A stretch of 64,000 bases of DNA from Oscillospiraceae bacterium (lineage in GTDB: Bacteria; Bacillota; Clostridia; Oscillospirales; Oscillospiraceae): assembly GCA_020025595.1 (NCBI GenBank), contig JAHHRV010000003.1, positions 1 through 64,000 of the forward strand, in the 5' to 3' direction. The translations under genes and the position numbers were made by a program. Of this stretch, positions 27,940 to 35,041 are shown in pieces (position 1 is the first letter of the stretch; the number at the start of each line of letters is the position of its first letter). The notes beneath the pieces are model-generated. The model was not told the origin of the DNA and did no database searches. It was given only the letters and a program-made list of their open reading frames with translations.

Positions 27940-28451
27940 AATTACTGATTGCATCCGATATCCACGGCTCTGCCTACTACTGCGCAAAGCTGATGGAAGA
28001 AATCAAAAAAGAAAATCCCGACCGAATCGTTCTTCTGGGCGATTTGCTGTACCACGGCCCCAGAAATGATCTGCCCAAGGACTACGCTCCCAAGAAGGTC
28101 ATCCCCATGCTGTCAGAGTACAAGGACAAGATCCTGGCTGTCCGTGGCAACTGCGAAGCAGAGGTCGACCAGATGGTTCTGCCGTTTTCCTGTCTCGCAG
28201 ACTATGCGCTGCTGGAAACCGACGGCATCACCATGTACCTGACCCACGGTCATCATGCCAATCCCGAGCAGCTTCCTCCCCTGCCCCAGGGCAGCGTTTT
28301 CCTGTCCGGACATACCCATGTCAAGCGGGACGAAGTCATCAACGGCATCCGCTGCCTGAACCCCGGCAGCGTGTCCATTCCCAAGGACGGAAGCCACAGC
28401 TATCTGCTGTATGAAAACGGAGATTTCCGTTTTGTTACCCTGGAGGACTGA
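27936..28451 (+). CDS. YfcE-type metallophosphodiesterase
   Basis: The 171-residue calcineurin-like protein has the metal-ligand series SDIHGS (about 8), LLGDLLYHGP (about 34), RGNCEAEVD (about 72), TYLTHGHH and SGHTHVKRDE. These match the MJ0936/YfcE group of small Mn-dependent phosphodiesterases. The physiological substrate is unknown. It overlaps the DUF1643 gene by four bases and is followed after five bases by the small Cys protein gene. Confidence 0.93.
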   Translation: MKLLIASDIHGSAYYCAKLMEEIKKENPDRIVLLGDLLYHGPRNDLPKDYAPKKVIPMLSEYKDKILAVRGNCEAEVDQMVLPFSCLADYALLETDGITMYLTHGHHANPEQLPPLPQGSVFLSGHTHVKRDEVINGIRCLNPGSVSIPKDGSHSYLLYENGDFRFVTLED

Positions 28452-28456
28452 TCTTC

Positions 28457-28627
28457 ATGAACGAATGTGAAAGCTGCTGGTATTACGACTATGACGAGGA
28501 ATACGACGAATACTACTGCATGATGGAGCTGGACGAGGACGAGTTTTATCGCATTGCATCCTCTCCCTCCGGTCACTGCCCGTTCTATCGCCAGGGAGAC
28601 GACTACTACTTAGCAAGGAGACAATAA
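28457..28627 (+). CDS. Small Cys/Tyr/Asp-rich protein, DUF6472-like (56 aa)
   Basis: The frame from ATG 28457 to TAA 28625 encodes an acidic 56-residue protein with CESCWYYDYDEEY at the start, LDEDEFYR in the middle and CPFYR near the end. This spacing of cysteines (C4, C7, C21, C41) suggests a small metal site and resembles the DUF6472 group of Clostridia, although I am recalling that family rather than checking it. GGAGG lies ten bases upstream. It sits between the phosphodiesterase and lipoprotein genes, two bases from the latter. Confidence 0.8.
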   Translation: MNECESCWYYDYDEEYDEYYCMMELDEDEFYRIASSPSGHCPFYRQGDDYYLARRQ

Positions 28628-28629
28628 CC

Positions 28630-30444
28630 ATGAAGCAGCTGGTGATCGCACTGGTCATTGCGCTGACGCTGTCCGGCTGCGGACACTCCGGCACCAATGA
28701 CGCAACCGTCCAACCGGAAGATGCCTCCACCGCCTCCGAGCCTACCCAGGCCTTTTATCAGCCCACCACCCCCATCGAGCGCGGAACCGCAGGCGCAGTC
28801 CGCACCTATGACATGGGCGAACCCATCAGCGCCATTGCGCCGCTGGGGGACAACCTGCTGGTATGCACCAACGGGAAAAAACTCTCCCTTCTGGACGGCA
28901 GCTCTTTTGAAGTTCTGCGCCAGCGGGAGCTTGACTCCGAAATCTCCCGGGAATCTGCCAGTTTCCTGATTTCCGGCGGACAAATTGGTTATTTCGACTC
29001 CGCCAGCAACAGCTATGTCATTCTCGATGACAAGCTGGTGGTCGTATCTACCACACAAATCCCCTCGCACCCCAATTCCGAACCGGTCATCACCACGGAT
29101 TTCAAGACCATCTACTATTCCGATGAAGACGGAATCCGGGCCATGGATCTGAGCACAGGCGTTTCCAGGATCCTGCGCCAGGAACATACCCAGGTGAAGA
29201 CCCTGAACGGACTGCTGTTTGACAACGGAGTGCTGTGCTACACCCGTTTGGGTGCCAACGACTCCGAGCAGATTTGCTTTATTGATGCCAATGACGGCAG
29301 AATTTACTATACCGCCACCTATGATGCTGCCATGTTCCACTGGGACAACTGGTATGCCACCGCTCCGCAGATTGAATATCCGCTGGGAGACTTCCAGAGG
29401 ATTCTCTCCGGAACCCGGGAGGGCCAGGTGCATATGCTGTGCCCCAAGCAGGACTGGGATGCTCTGCTTGCTCCCGGCGGCCCTCTGCTCGTCACCCAGA
29501 GCCTCAATTCCGTGGGTCTCAGTTTAACCTGCTACCATCTGGAAAATGGCAATCTCATGACCGAAGTCACCCTGCCGCAGGTTGAAGAACCCTTTGCAGG
29601 CAGCTGCATACAAGGTCATCTTCTGTTTTTGTGGAACCATTCCGGCAGCGAATTTTACTGCTGGGACATGGATAAAACACACCCCAGAGAGCAAATTTCT
29701 TTCCTGAAAGAATTTGCATCCGTCACCGATTCTCGTGAAACCGCTCTGGCCCCTCAGAACCGGCGTGCGCAGGAACTGGGCGCCCAGTACGGCATTCAGA
29801 TCGGCTTCACCGAAAAAGATAACCGAACCCAGGGGCTGGACTACACCACCATTCCCGACTACCGACCGGAGTTTTATGACAAAGCCCTGGATCTGCTGGA
29901 AGGCTCCCTGCAAAAGCTCCCCAAGGACTTTTTGAAACAGGTGGGCGAACGCACCCATTCAGGAACCATGCAGATCCGTCTGGTAGATGATTTTGATCCT
30001 GTGCTGGGTATTCGTCCCGGAACAGGCTCCTGTGAATTCGCCGACGGCGGTGTTATCATCAATGTCAGTATGTGTGCTGATCTGGAGCAGATTCTCTTCC
30101 GGGAGTTGGGAAATGCCATCGTCGTGCGTATCAACAGCGTTGGAAACGGTTTGGAAAACTGGTCAAGCCTGAATCCATCGGATTTCCAATACGCAGCCAC
30201 TCCTGACAGCAGTCCCTATCTGACCAGGGGCGAGAATTATTTCACTGATTCTACAGCCATGAAAAGCCCTCTTGATGATCAGGCGCAGATTTTCCTCTAT
30301 GCGATGCTGCCCGATCAAAAATCGGTGTTTGCATCTGAACCGATGCAGAAAAAGCTGTCCACACTGTGCCAGCTGATTCGCTCCACCTATGATCTTCCTG
30401 CGGAAGCGGTGCTTCCCTGGGAACAATATCTGCAAGCTGAATAA
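28630..30444 (+). CDS. Large lipoprotein with beta-propeller-like part and a degenerate zinc-peptidase-like C-terminus
   Basis: Residues 1-17 are a lipoprotein signal with lipobox LSGC, so the protein should be anchored outside the membrane. After a Ser/Thr/Pro-rich linker, residues 55-370 contain repeated short beta segments of propeller type. The C-terminal 230 residues resemble a metallopeptidase-like domain, but where HExxH would stand the sequence reads ILFRELGNAIV, with Arg and Asn in place of the two His. It is probably not a working zinc protease. Last gene of the operon, followed at once by a terminator. Confidence 0.7.
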   Translation: MKQLVIALVIALTLSGCGHSGTNDATVQPEDASTASEPTQAFYQPTTPIERGTAGAVRTYDMGEPISAIAPLGDNLLVCTNGKKLSLLDGSSFEVLRQRELDSEISRESASFLISGGQIGYFDSASNSYVILDDKLVVVSTTQIPSHPNSEPVITTDFKTIYYSDEDGIRAMDLSTGVSRILRQEHTQVKTLNGLLFDNGVLCYTRLGANDSEQICFIDANDGRIYYTATYDAAMFHWDNWYATAPQIEYPLGDFQRILSGTREGQVHMLCPKQDWDALLAPGGPLLVTQSLNSVGLSLTCYHLENGNLMTEVTLPQVEEPFAGSCIQGHLLFLWNHSGSEFYCWDMDKTHPREQISFLKEFASVTDSRETALAPQNRRAQELGAQYGIQIGFTEKDNRTQGLDYTTIPDYRPEFYDKALDLLEGSLQKLPKDFLKQVGERTHSGTMQIRLVDDFDPVLGIRPGTGSCEFADGGVIINVSMCADLEQILFRELGNAIVVRINSVGNGLENWSSLNPSDFQYAATPDSSPYLTRGENYFTDSTAMKSPLDDQAQIFLYAMLPDQKSVFASEPMQKKLSTLCQLIRSTYDLPAEAVLPWEQYLQAE

Positions 30445-30445
30445 C

Positions 30446-30476
30446 AAAAAAGCGTTGCCTCACAGGCAACGCTTTT
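30446..30476. terminator. Bidirectional terminator
   Basis: GCGTTGCCT and AGGCAACGC arms with A6 before and T4 after serve the lipoprotein operon and the convergent Spo0A-like gene. Confidence 0.85.
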
Positions 30477-30483
30477 CCTATTT

Positions 30484-31218
30484 CTATGCTCTTTTTCGCA
30501 CTTGCTGAGTAACCGTATGCGCAAGACGCGTCAAAAACTGTGTATTGGTAGGTTTCGGAATCTGTCCATCGGGAGTGACAGGGAAATACCGGACCCAAAC
30601 CTCCTCATCAAGGTGGCTCCATGCTACATTGATCGCCGTACGGATATTGCGCTCCACAGAACTTGCACTGGTCTTCTGGCTGCTCTCGTCCGCAATGGCA
30701 GGATACAAAACCTTCGTCACCGACTGGCCCGGATTCTGCGCCAGCATCATAATGCCCAGTCTGGCCTGTTCAAAGCCTGCCAGATTGGTCGGCACACCCA
30801 GCTCGTACATTTCTGCGGCAACCACAGACTCTGTACTGGGATATGATACCTGCTCAGGTTTTGTCTTCGCAAGCAGATCTTCTATCCGCTGCATGATCAC
30901 GTGTATCGAACATGGTTTCATCAATGCATAGTCCACATGAAACGAGCTCAATGCATCCAACAGATAATCATTAAAAAATCGGCTGACCACAATCGTTATC
31001 GGGTGCAGCCCCTCTCTTGCAGCAGTCTCCAGCACTCCAAGGCCGTCAATCACGGGCAGCATCAAATCCAGAATCAAGACCTCCGGCTTTGATTTGCGTA
31101 GAAACTCCAACGCCGCTTCACCGTTATCACAAGAATCAACTATATATTCCTGCCGCAGCTGCTCTGTCAGGGCATCACGGAAATCTCCCGACGCGTCAGC
31201 AATGAATATACTGTGCAT
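30484..31218 (-). CDS. spo0A: Spo0A-family response regulator
   Basis: Residues 1-115 form a receiver with the phospho-acceptor Asp in LILDLMLP (about 51), Ser in IVVSRFF and Lys in LMKPC. Residues 135-240 match the Spo0A effector domain: GVPTNLAGFEQARLGIMM, SVTKVLYPAIA, SASSVERNIRTAINVAW and KPTNTQFL. Spo0A starts sporulation in Firmicutes. One oddity is that the usual acidic pair at the start of the receiver reads ADAS, lacking the second Asp that holds Mg2+. It could therefore be the main Spo0A or a divergent paralogue. It is preceded by a sigma-A promoter and three 0A-box-like sites. Confidence 0.85.
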   Translation of the reverse strand: MHSIFIADASGDFRDALTEQLRQEYIVDSCDNGEAALEFLRKSKPEVLILDLMLPVIDGLGVLETAAREGLHPITIVVSRFFNDYLLDALSSFHVDYALMKPCSIHVIMQRIEDLLAKTKPEQVSYPSTESVVAAEMYELGVPTNLAGFEQARLGIMMLAQNPGQSVTKVLYPAIADESSQKTSASSVERNIRTAINVAWSHLDEEVWVRYFPVTPDGQIPKPTNTQFLTRLAHTVTQQVRKRA

Positions 31219-31248
31219 TTCGTCAACCCCTTCTCTATATTTAGTAAA

Positions 31249-31277
31249 ATTATATCAAAAGGAGGCTGAAAATTCAA
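31249..31277 (-). promoter_or_regulatory. Sigma-A promoter of the Spo0A-like gene
   Basis: TTGAAT at 31272-31277 and TATAAT at 31249-31254 on the minus strand, 17-bp spacer; start near 31242. Confidence 0.8.
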
Positions 31278-31297
31278 TAATTTCTGTATGAATTCTT

Positions 31298-31327
31298 ATC
31301 GACATTACTCGACACCATAAATCGACA
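31298..31327 (-). promoter_or_regulatory. Three 0A-box-like sites upstream of the Spo0A-like gene
   Basis: On the minus strand TGTCGAT, TGTCGAG and TGTCGAT occur at 31321-31327, 31308-31314 and 31298-31304. Each differs from the Spo0A consensus TGTCGAA only in the last base. The last two are exactly 10 bp apart, the spacing of tandem 0A boxes. They lie about 20-50 bp upstream of the -35 box, where activation is possible. Confidence 0.6.
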
Positions 31328-31330
31328 AAA

Positions 31331-32158
31331 TTATCCAAATCTTCGGGCATATCCGCATTTACGGCACAGTTCTTCCGGGGCTTTTCTGCAGGAAAATCCG
31401 TCTACCATGGCTTTTGCTCTGGGGCTGGAAAGGATCTCGACCGGATTTTCCCGAAAAATATTCCCCAGAGGAATATCTCCGTCATGGTCCAAACAGCACG
31501 GTACCACGGTACCGTCGCACAGAACCGCAAAGTGATCCCGCAGACCGTAGCAGAATACCTGGCTGCCCCGGTCCTGGGCTTCCAGGTCGGGCCACTCAAA
31601 CCGCTCGCCATATTCCAGATACAGCCGGTCCTGAATTCGGGTTCCCCTTGCGCCCTCCTGCCATTGTCCCGGAAAGCGCTGGTGCATCAACTCCAGGGTG
31701 CTGATGTTTCTACCCTCGTCATAGCCTTGATTCCACAGGCGGAAAACCACCAGCACGCCCGCCTTGCTGGCTTCATCGGCAAAGTCCATACAGCCGTTGA
31801 TATAGCTTTTATAACTTTCCACAGTTCCGTCCTCAAAGCTGTGGACAGAAATATTGACTTTGTAAACACCTGCATCTACGATTGCCTTTCCCCGGGATGG
31901 CAGCAGCGTACCGTTGGTAGTGATGGCAGATTTGAATCCCAGGGCCGAAGCTTTGCGAATCATGTCCGGCAGCGCCGGATGGGTCAGAGGCTCTCCCATC
32001 AGATGATAATACAGGTACCGGGTGACGCCCTGCAGCTTCTCAGCGACCTGAGAAAACTGCTCCAGTGTCATCATGCCGGGTTTTCTGGCCGTTCCCGGGC
32101 AGAAGGAGCAATTTCTGTTGCACTGGTTTGTAATCTCAACATAAACCTTTGAATACAT
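31331..32158 (-). CDS. Radical SAM/SPASM domain protein
   Basis: The 275-residue protein begins with the radical SAM cluster motif CNRNCSFC (about residues 12-19), then a TIM-barrel core with YHLMGEPLTHP and ITTNGTLL. The C-terminal 70 residues hold a SPASM-type iron-sulfur site: CYGLRDHFAVLCDGTVVPCC and CRKAPEELCRKCG. Such enzymes modify peptides or anaerobic enzymes, but no precursor peptide or partner is adjacent. The start at 32158 has GAGG six bases upstream. It has its own promoter. Confidence 0.88.
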   Translation of the reverse strand: MYSKVYVEITNQCNRNCSFCPGTARKPGMMTLEQFSQVAEKLQGVTRYLYYHLMGEPLTHPALPDMIRKASALGFKSAITTNGTLLPSRGKAIVDAGVYKVNISVHSFEDGTVESYKSYINGCMDFADEASKAGVLVVFRLWNQGYDEGRNISTLELMHQRFPGQWQEGARGTRIQDRLYLEYGERFEWPDLEAQDRGSQVFCYGLRDHFAVLCDGTVVPCCLDHDGDIPLGNIFRENPVEILSSPRAKAMVDGFSCRKAPEELCRKCGYARRFG

Positions 32159-32191
32159 ATCGAACCTCAATCTCAATCATAATCTTTTCTC

Positions 32192-32220
32192 ATAGTACCA
32201 TAAATTCATGCATTCGGCAA
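32192..32220 (-). promoter_or_regulatory. Promoter of the radical SAM gene
   Basis: TTGCCG at 32215-32220 and TACTAT at 32192-32197 on the minus strand, 17-bp spacer. Confidence 0.65.
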
Positions 32221-32240
32221 CGGTCTGCCCGGAAACAGAA

Positions 32241-32278
32241 AAAACAGCCTCTGACACCACCGTGTCAGAGGCTGTTTA
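32241..32278 (-). terminator. Terminator of the DegV-family gene
   Basis: A stem of about 16 bp with a 4-base loop and a T-rich minus-strand tail, ten bases after the stop. Confidence 0.88.
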
Positions 32279-32287
32279 ACGACAGAA

Positions 32288-33118
32288 TTATCCTTCAAAA
32301 CCAATAATCAGGCCGCCGTGCTCTGCATAGAAGCTGCAAAGTCCACCGCAGGTGCCGATTCCGACCTCCGCCTGAGCAAATGCCTCACAGATCATTTCCT
32401 TCAGCTTCTGCGCAGCAGGCAGATTGTCTGCATGGTCGATCAGGACCTTGCCGCCCTGGTAGCCCTTTTCGCGCATATGCTTTAAGATACCTGCCAGTGC
32501 CCGTTTCTCGCCTCTGGCCTTGTCCAGAAGCTCCAGCTTGCCTTCAGCGCTGCCCTGGCCCACCATGCGGATTCCAAGTACGCCCACGATTTTTGCAGTA
32601 ACGGTGCTGACTCTGCCGTTGCTGGCCAGATTGTGAATGGATTCCAGAGTAAACAGCGTATGAGTCTTCTGCTTGTAGCTCTCTACGCGCTCTACGATCT
32701 CAGAGAAGAGCTTGCCCTCTTTGATGAGCTCCCGCAGCTTCCACACCAGCAGAATCATCTCAGGTCCTGCGGTCAGGGAATCCACCACATGGACATGGCG
32801 GCCGGGGTGTTCCTCTTCATAGGTTGCCGCAGCAATCTTGGCGGCATTGTAGCTGCCGGAGAGCGCACTGGTGATGGTGACACAGAATACATTCTCTGCA
32901 TCTCCAAAAGCTTCCACATATTCGCCGACACCGGGACAGGCAGTACCGGATTTTCCATGATAATCTTTCAGGTCATTTACCATGCCGGCAACATCCAGAT
33001 TGCAGTCATCCACATACTCCCGATCTCCAACCAGGATCTTCAGAGGAACGCTCTCAAACGGGATACCGTCCAGAGTTTTGATATCTCCTGCTGAGTCCAT
33101 TACAATTTTATATTCCAT
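32288..33118 (-). CDS. DegV family fatty-acid-binding protein
   Basis: The 276-residue protein has the DegV features: an N-terminal IVMDSAGDI, the loop TACPGVGEYVEAF, and ITSALSGSYNAAKIAA with the Ser that contacts the lipid head group, then VVDSLTAGPE. DegV/FakB proteins present fatty acids to a FakA-type kinase for phospholipid synthesis. ATG at 33118 is chosen because GGGAG lies upstream, whereas the earlier ATG at 33148 coincides with the predicted transcription start. No fakA is near. Confidence 0.92.
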   Translation of the reverse strand: MEYKIVMDSAGDIKTLDGIPFESVPLKILVGDREYVDDCNLDVAGMVNDLKDYHGKSGTACPGVGEYVEAFGDAENVFCVTITSALSGSYNAAKIAAATYEEEHPGRHVHVVDSLTAGPEMILLVWKLRELIKEGKLFSEIVERVESYKQKTHTLFTLESIHNLASNGRVSTVTAKIVGVLGIRMVGQGSAEGKLELLDKARGEKRALAGILKHMREKGYQGGKVLIDHADNLPAAQKLKEMICEAFAQAEVGIGTCGGLCSFYAEHGGLIIGFEG

Positions 33119-33154
33119 GGCCCTATCTCCCATTTCAGTAGTTTTCATGTGACT

Positions 33155-33183
33155 AATATATCAATTTCTATCACAGCCGTCAA
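33155..33183 (-). promoter_or_regulatory. Promoter of the DegV-family gene
   Basis: TTGACG at 33178-33183 and TATATT at 33155-33160 on the minus strand, 17-bp spacer; start near 33148. Confidence 0.8.
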
Positions 33184-33285
33184 GGAAGTTTTTGACCGCA
33201 ATTGTAAAGGAACTTAAAACTTATCGGATTTTCATTCTGATAGATCAGGGCATTTCCCCCACACAAAATCTGTTAAACGCATAAA

Positions 33286-33313
33286 AAAGAGACTTGCCGA
33301 AGCAAGTCTCTTT
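33286..33313 (-). terminator. Terminator of the Thr-rich lipoprotein gene
   Basis: AGAGACTTGC and GCAAGTCTCT arms with a CGAA tetraloop and a T tract on the minus strand. Confidence 0.88.
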
Positions 33314-33326
33314 CAGTCTTTCCATA

Positions 33327-34097
33327 TCAGGGCATATATTCGATGGTAATGTAGTTCAGCTGGCCCTTCATAAACTCGAAGGTATAACCGCCGTCATGGT
33401 AGTACTTGGTGGATTCCTGTACATATTTCATCGTATCGGTGTAGTAACCATCGTCGCCGTCATAATGTCTGGTATCGGTGGGTTCACCGGCGTTTGCCTT
33501 CAGTTCCTCCATGGTCATATTCAGGGGGAATGCAAAGGTCAGAATATTCTGTGTGCTGTCCTTCTTGATGGGCAGATATACTTCGTTGATATAGCACTCA
33601 GATGCGGTCTTGTTGCCGTCGGTATCGTTCAGAACATATACCTGAGCGCTCTCGTACTCAGCCAGCTCAATGCGGAAGCCCTGAGACTGGGAGTTCTTGT
33701 TCAGGTTGTTGCCGGCATTTGCCACATCGTCCTCTCTGAAGGGAACGCCGTCATCGATCAGTTCCTGCAGAGTGGTCTTGCCCAGCGTATAGGTCTTGCC
33801 ATTGATGCTGAACTGCATATTCTCTAGGTCAACATATTTACCAGTGGAAGCCGCTGCAGGTGCTGCGGTCTCGGCAGGTGCGGTAGTTTCGGGGGTAGTG
33901 GGAGCAGAAGTTTCAGGTACAGTAGTCGCTACAGGAGCAGTAGTCACTGCGGGTGCAGTGGTTTCCGGTGCAGCTTCTGTAACAGCGGGTGCAGTTGTAG
34001 ATGGAACGGTTACTTCCGGCTTTTTGGAACTACAACCGGCAAAAATGCTGCCTACACACAAAACGGCAACCAGCGCGCTAATGGTTTGTTTTTTCAT
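33327..34097 (-). CDS. Hypothetical lipoprotein with Thr/Ala/Pro-rich linker
   Basis: The 256-residue protein begins with a signal peptide ending in the lipobox FAGC (Cys about 22), so it is predicted to be lipid-anchored outside the cell. Residues 25-87 are a low-complexity linker of Thr, Ala, Pro and Val, followed by a globular domain of about 165 residues starting near KYVDLENMQFSINGKTYTLG. The latter is not a family I can name; the segment on an N-terminal threshold-like motif recurs in Clostridial lipoproteins. ATG at 34097 has GGAGGG six bases upstream. Transcribed alone from a strong promoter. Confidence 0.8.
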   Translation of the reverse strand: MKKQTISALVAVLCVGSIFAGCSSKKPEVTVPSTTAPAVTEAAPETTAPAVTTAPVATTVPETSAPTTPETTAPAETAAPAAASTGKYVDLENMQFSINGKTYTLGKTTLQELIDDGVPFREDDVANAGNNLNKNSQSQGFRIELAEYESAQVYVLNDTDGNKTASECYINEVYLPIKKDSTQNILTFAFPLNMTMEELKANAGEPTDTRHYDGDDGYYTDTMKYVQESTKYYHDGGYTFEFMKGQLNYITIEYMP

Positions 34098-34128
34098 AAA
34101 GTCCCTCCAAGTATCAGTTTTATTCTCA

Positions 34129-34195
34129 GATACAGGCGCAATGCGCTGTATCTCTTGATGCGACAATTTATACCATTGCGGTGTTTTTTTGTCAA
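34129..34195 (-). promoter_or_regulatory. Promoter and inverted repeat upstream of the Thr-rich lipoprotein
   Basis: TTGACA at 34190-34195 and TATAAA at 34167-34172 on the minus strand, 17-bp spacer. An inverted repeat GATACAG...CTGTATC at 34129-34152 lies just after the start and could be an operator or a 5' hairpin. Between 34196 and 34373 there is no gene; a weak hairpin lies at about 34329-34352. Confidence 0.75.
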
Positions 34196-34373
34196 ACCAT
34201 AATTTGAAGAGGATTTATTTGAAATTCTGCCCGAGAAAATCCATGCACATGGCAGAAGTTTTTCCAAAAATTGGCTTTTGGCAGCTGTTTTCCAACCCGT
34301 CTAAAAAGTAATGAATTTTTCTTAAGTTTCTGAAGAGCTCTGTATCCTTCAGCCGGAATCCTTATAGCGCGAT

Positions 34374-34985
34374 TTACATTGCGCTCTTGATATGACCGAT
34401 CAGGATATCACCTGCAACAACACGGTCTTCTGCTGCAAATCCGTCAGCAAAGTTGTCGGTGTAGAGCACCTGAGCATTGGGCGGGAATTCATCGTCGCCC
34501 TCCCAGACCATGATCTGCATCCGGTAGTTTCCGAAGAACTCGAACTGATAGCCGGCATCTCCGTGCTTCAGAGGAATGCCGCCCAGCTTTTCAGCAGCCG
34601 CCTTGAATGCAGCCACCCGGGTACCGAAGGTAAATGCGGCACGGGTCAGGACGCGACCGGTGTAGGGGGTGATATACAGCTCGCCCCAGGGCATTTCACG
34701 GAAGGTCTTCCACTCGCCGTTCCATGCCACATCCTTTGCTTCCAGCAGGCAGCGCAGCAGGAATGTCTGGGTAGGCAGAGGCGGGATCTGTCCGCCGTCC
34801 TCCACCGCAATGGTGTACTTGGGCCAGGTGATCCGGTAGTTTCTTCCCAGGAGGGTGACTCCGAATGCTTCACCGTCCCAGCGGACGAAGGGCAGGCGTG
34901 CAGTAACCTCCGCAGGGTCAATTTTTCCAAACAGTTCCTCGTAATGAGAAAACGGTACTTCTTCTTTATGATTTTCAATCTGCAT
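34374..34985 (-). CDS. DUF3786 domain protein
   Basis: The 203-residue protein matches DUF3786: EVTARLPFVRWDGEAFGVTLLGRNYRI at the start, then GDAGYQFEFFGNYRMQIMVWEGDDEFPP and a C-terminal VVAGDILIGHI. Family members often lie beside corrinoid-protein and acetyl-CoA pathway genes, as here, but have no proven function. The ATG at 34985 is chosen for AGGAG upstream; the frame runs further only into untranslated sequence. It follows the corrinoid activator gene by 56 bp, probably in one transcript. Confidence 0.8.
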   Translation of the reverse strand: MQIENHKEEVPFSHYEELFGKIDPAEVTARLPFVRWDGEAFGVTLLGRNYRITWPKYTIAVEDGGQIPPLPTQTFLLRCLLEAKDVAWNGEWKTFREMPWGELYITPYTGRVLTRAAFTFGTRVAAFKAAAEKLGGIPLKHGDAGYQFEFFGNYRMQIMVWEGDDEFPPNAQVLYTDNFADGFAAEDRVVAGDILIGHIKSAM

Positions 34986-35041
34986 GGGCAGGTTTCTCCT
35001 ATTCACTGTATTGTAAGGGATTTCCATTGTATTGGAAATGG

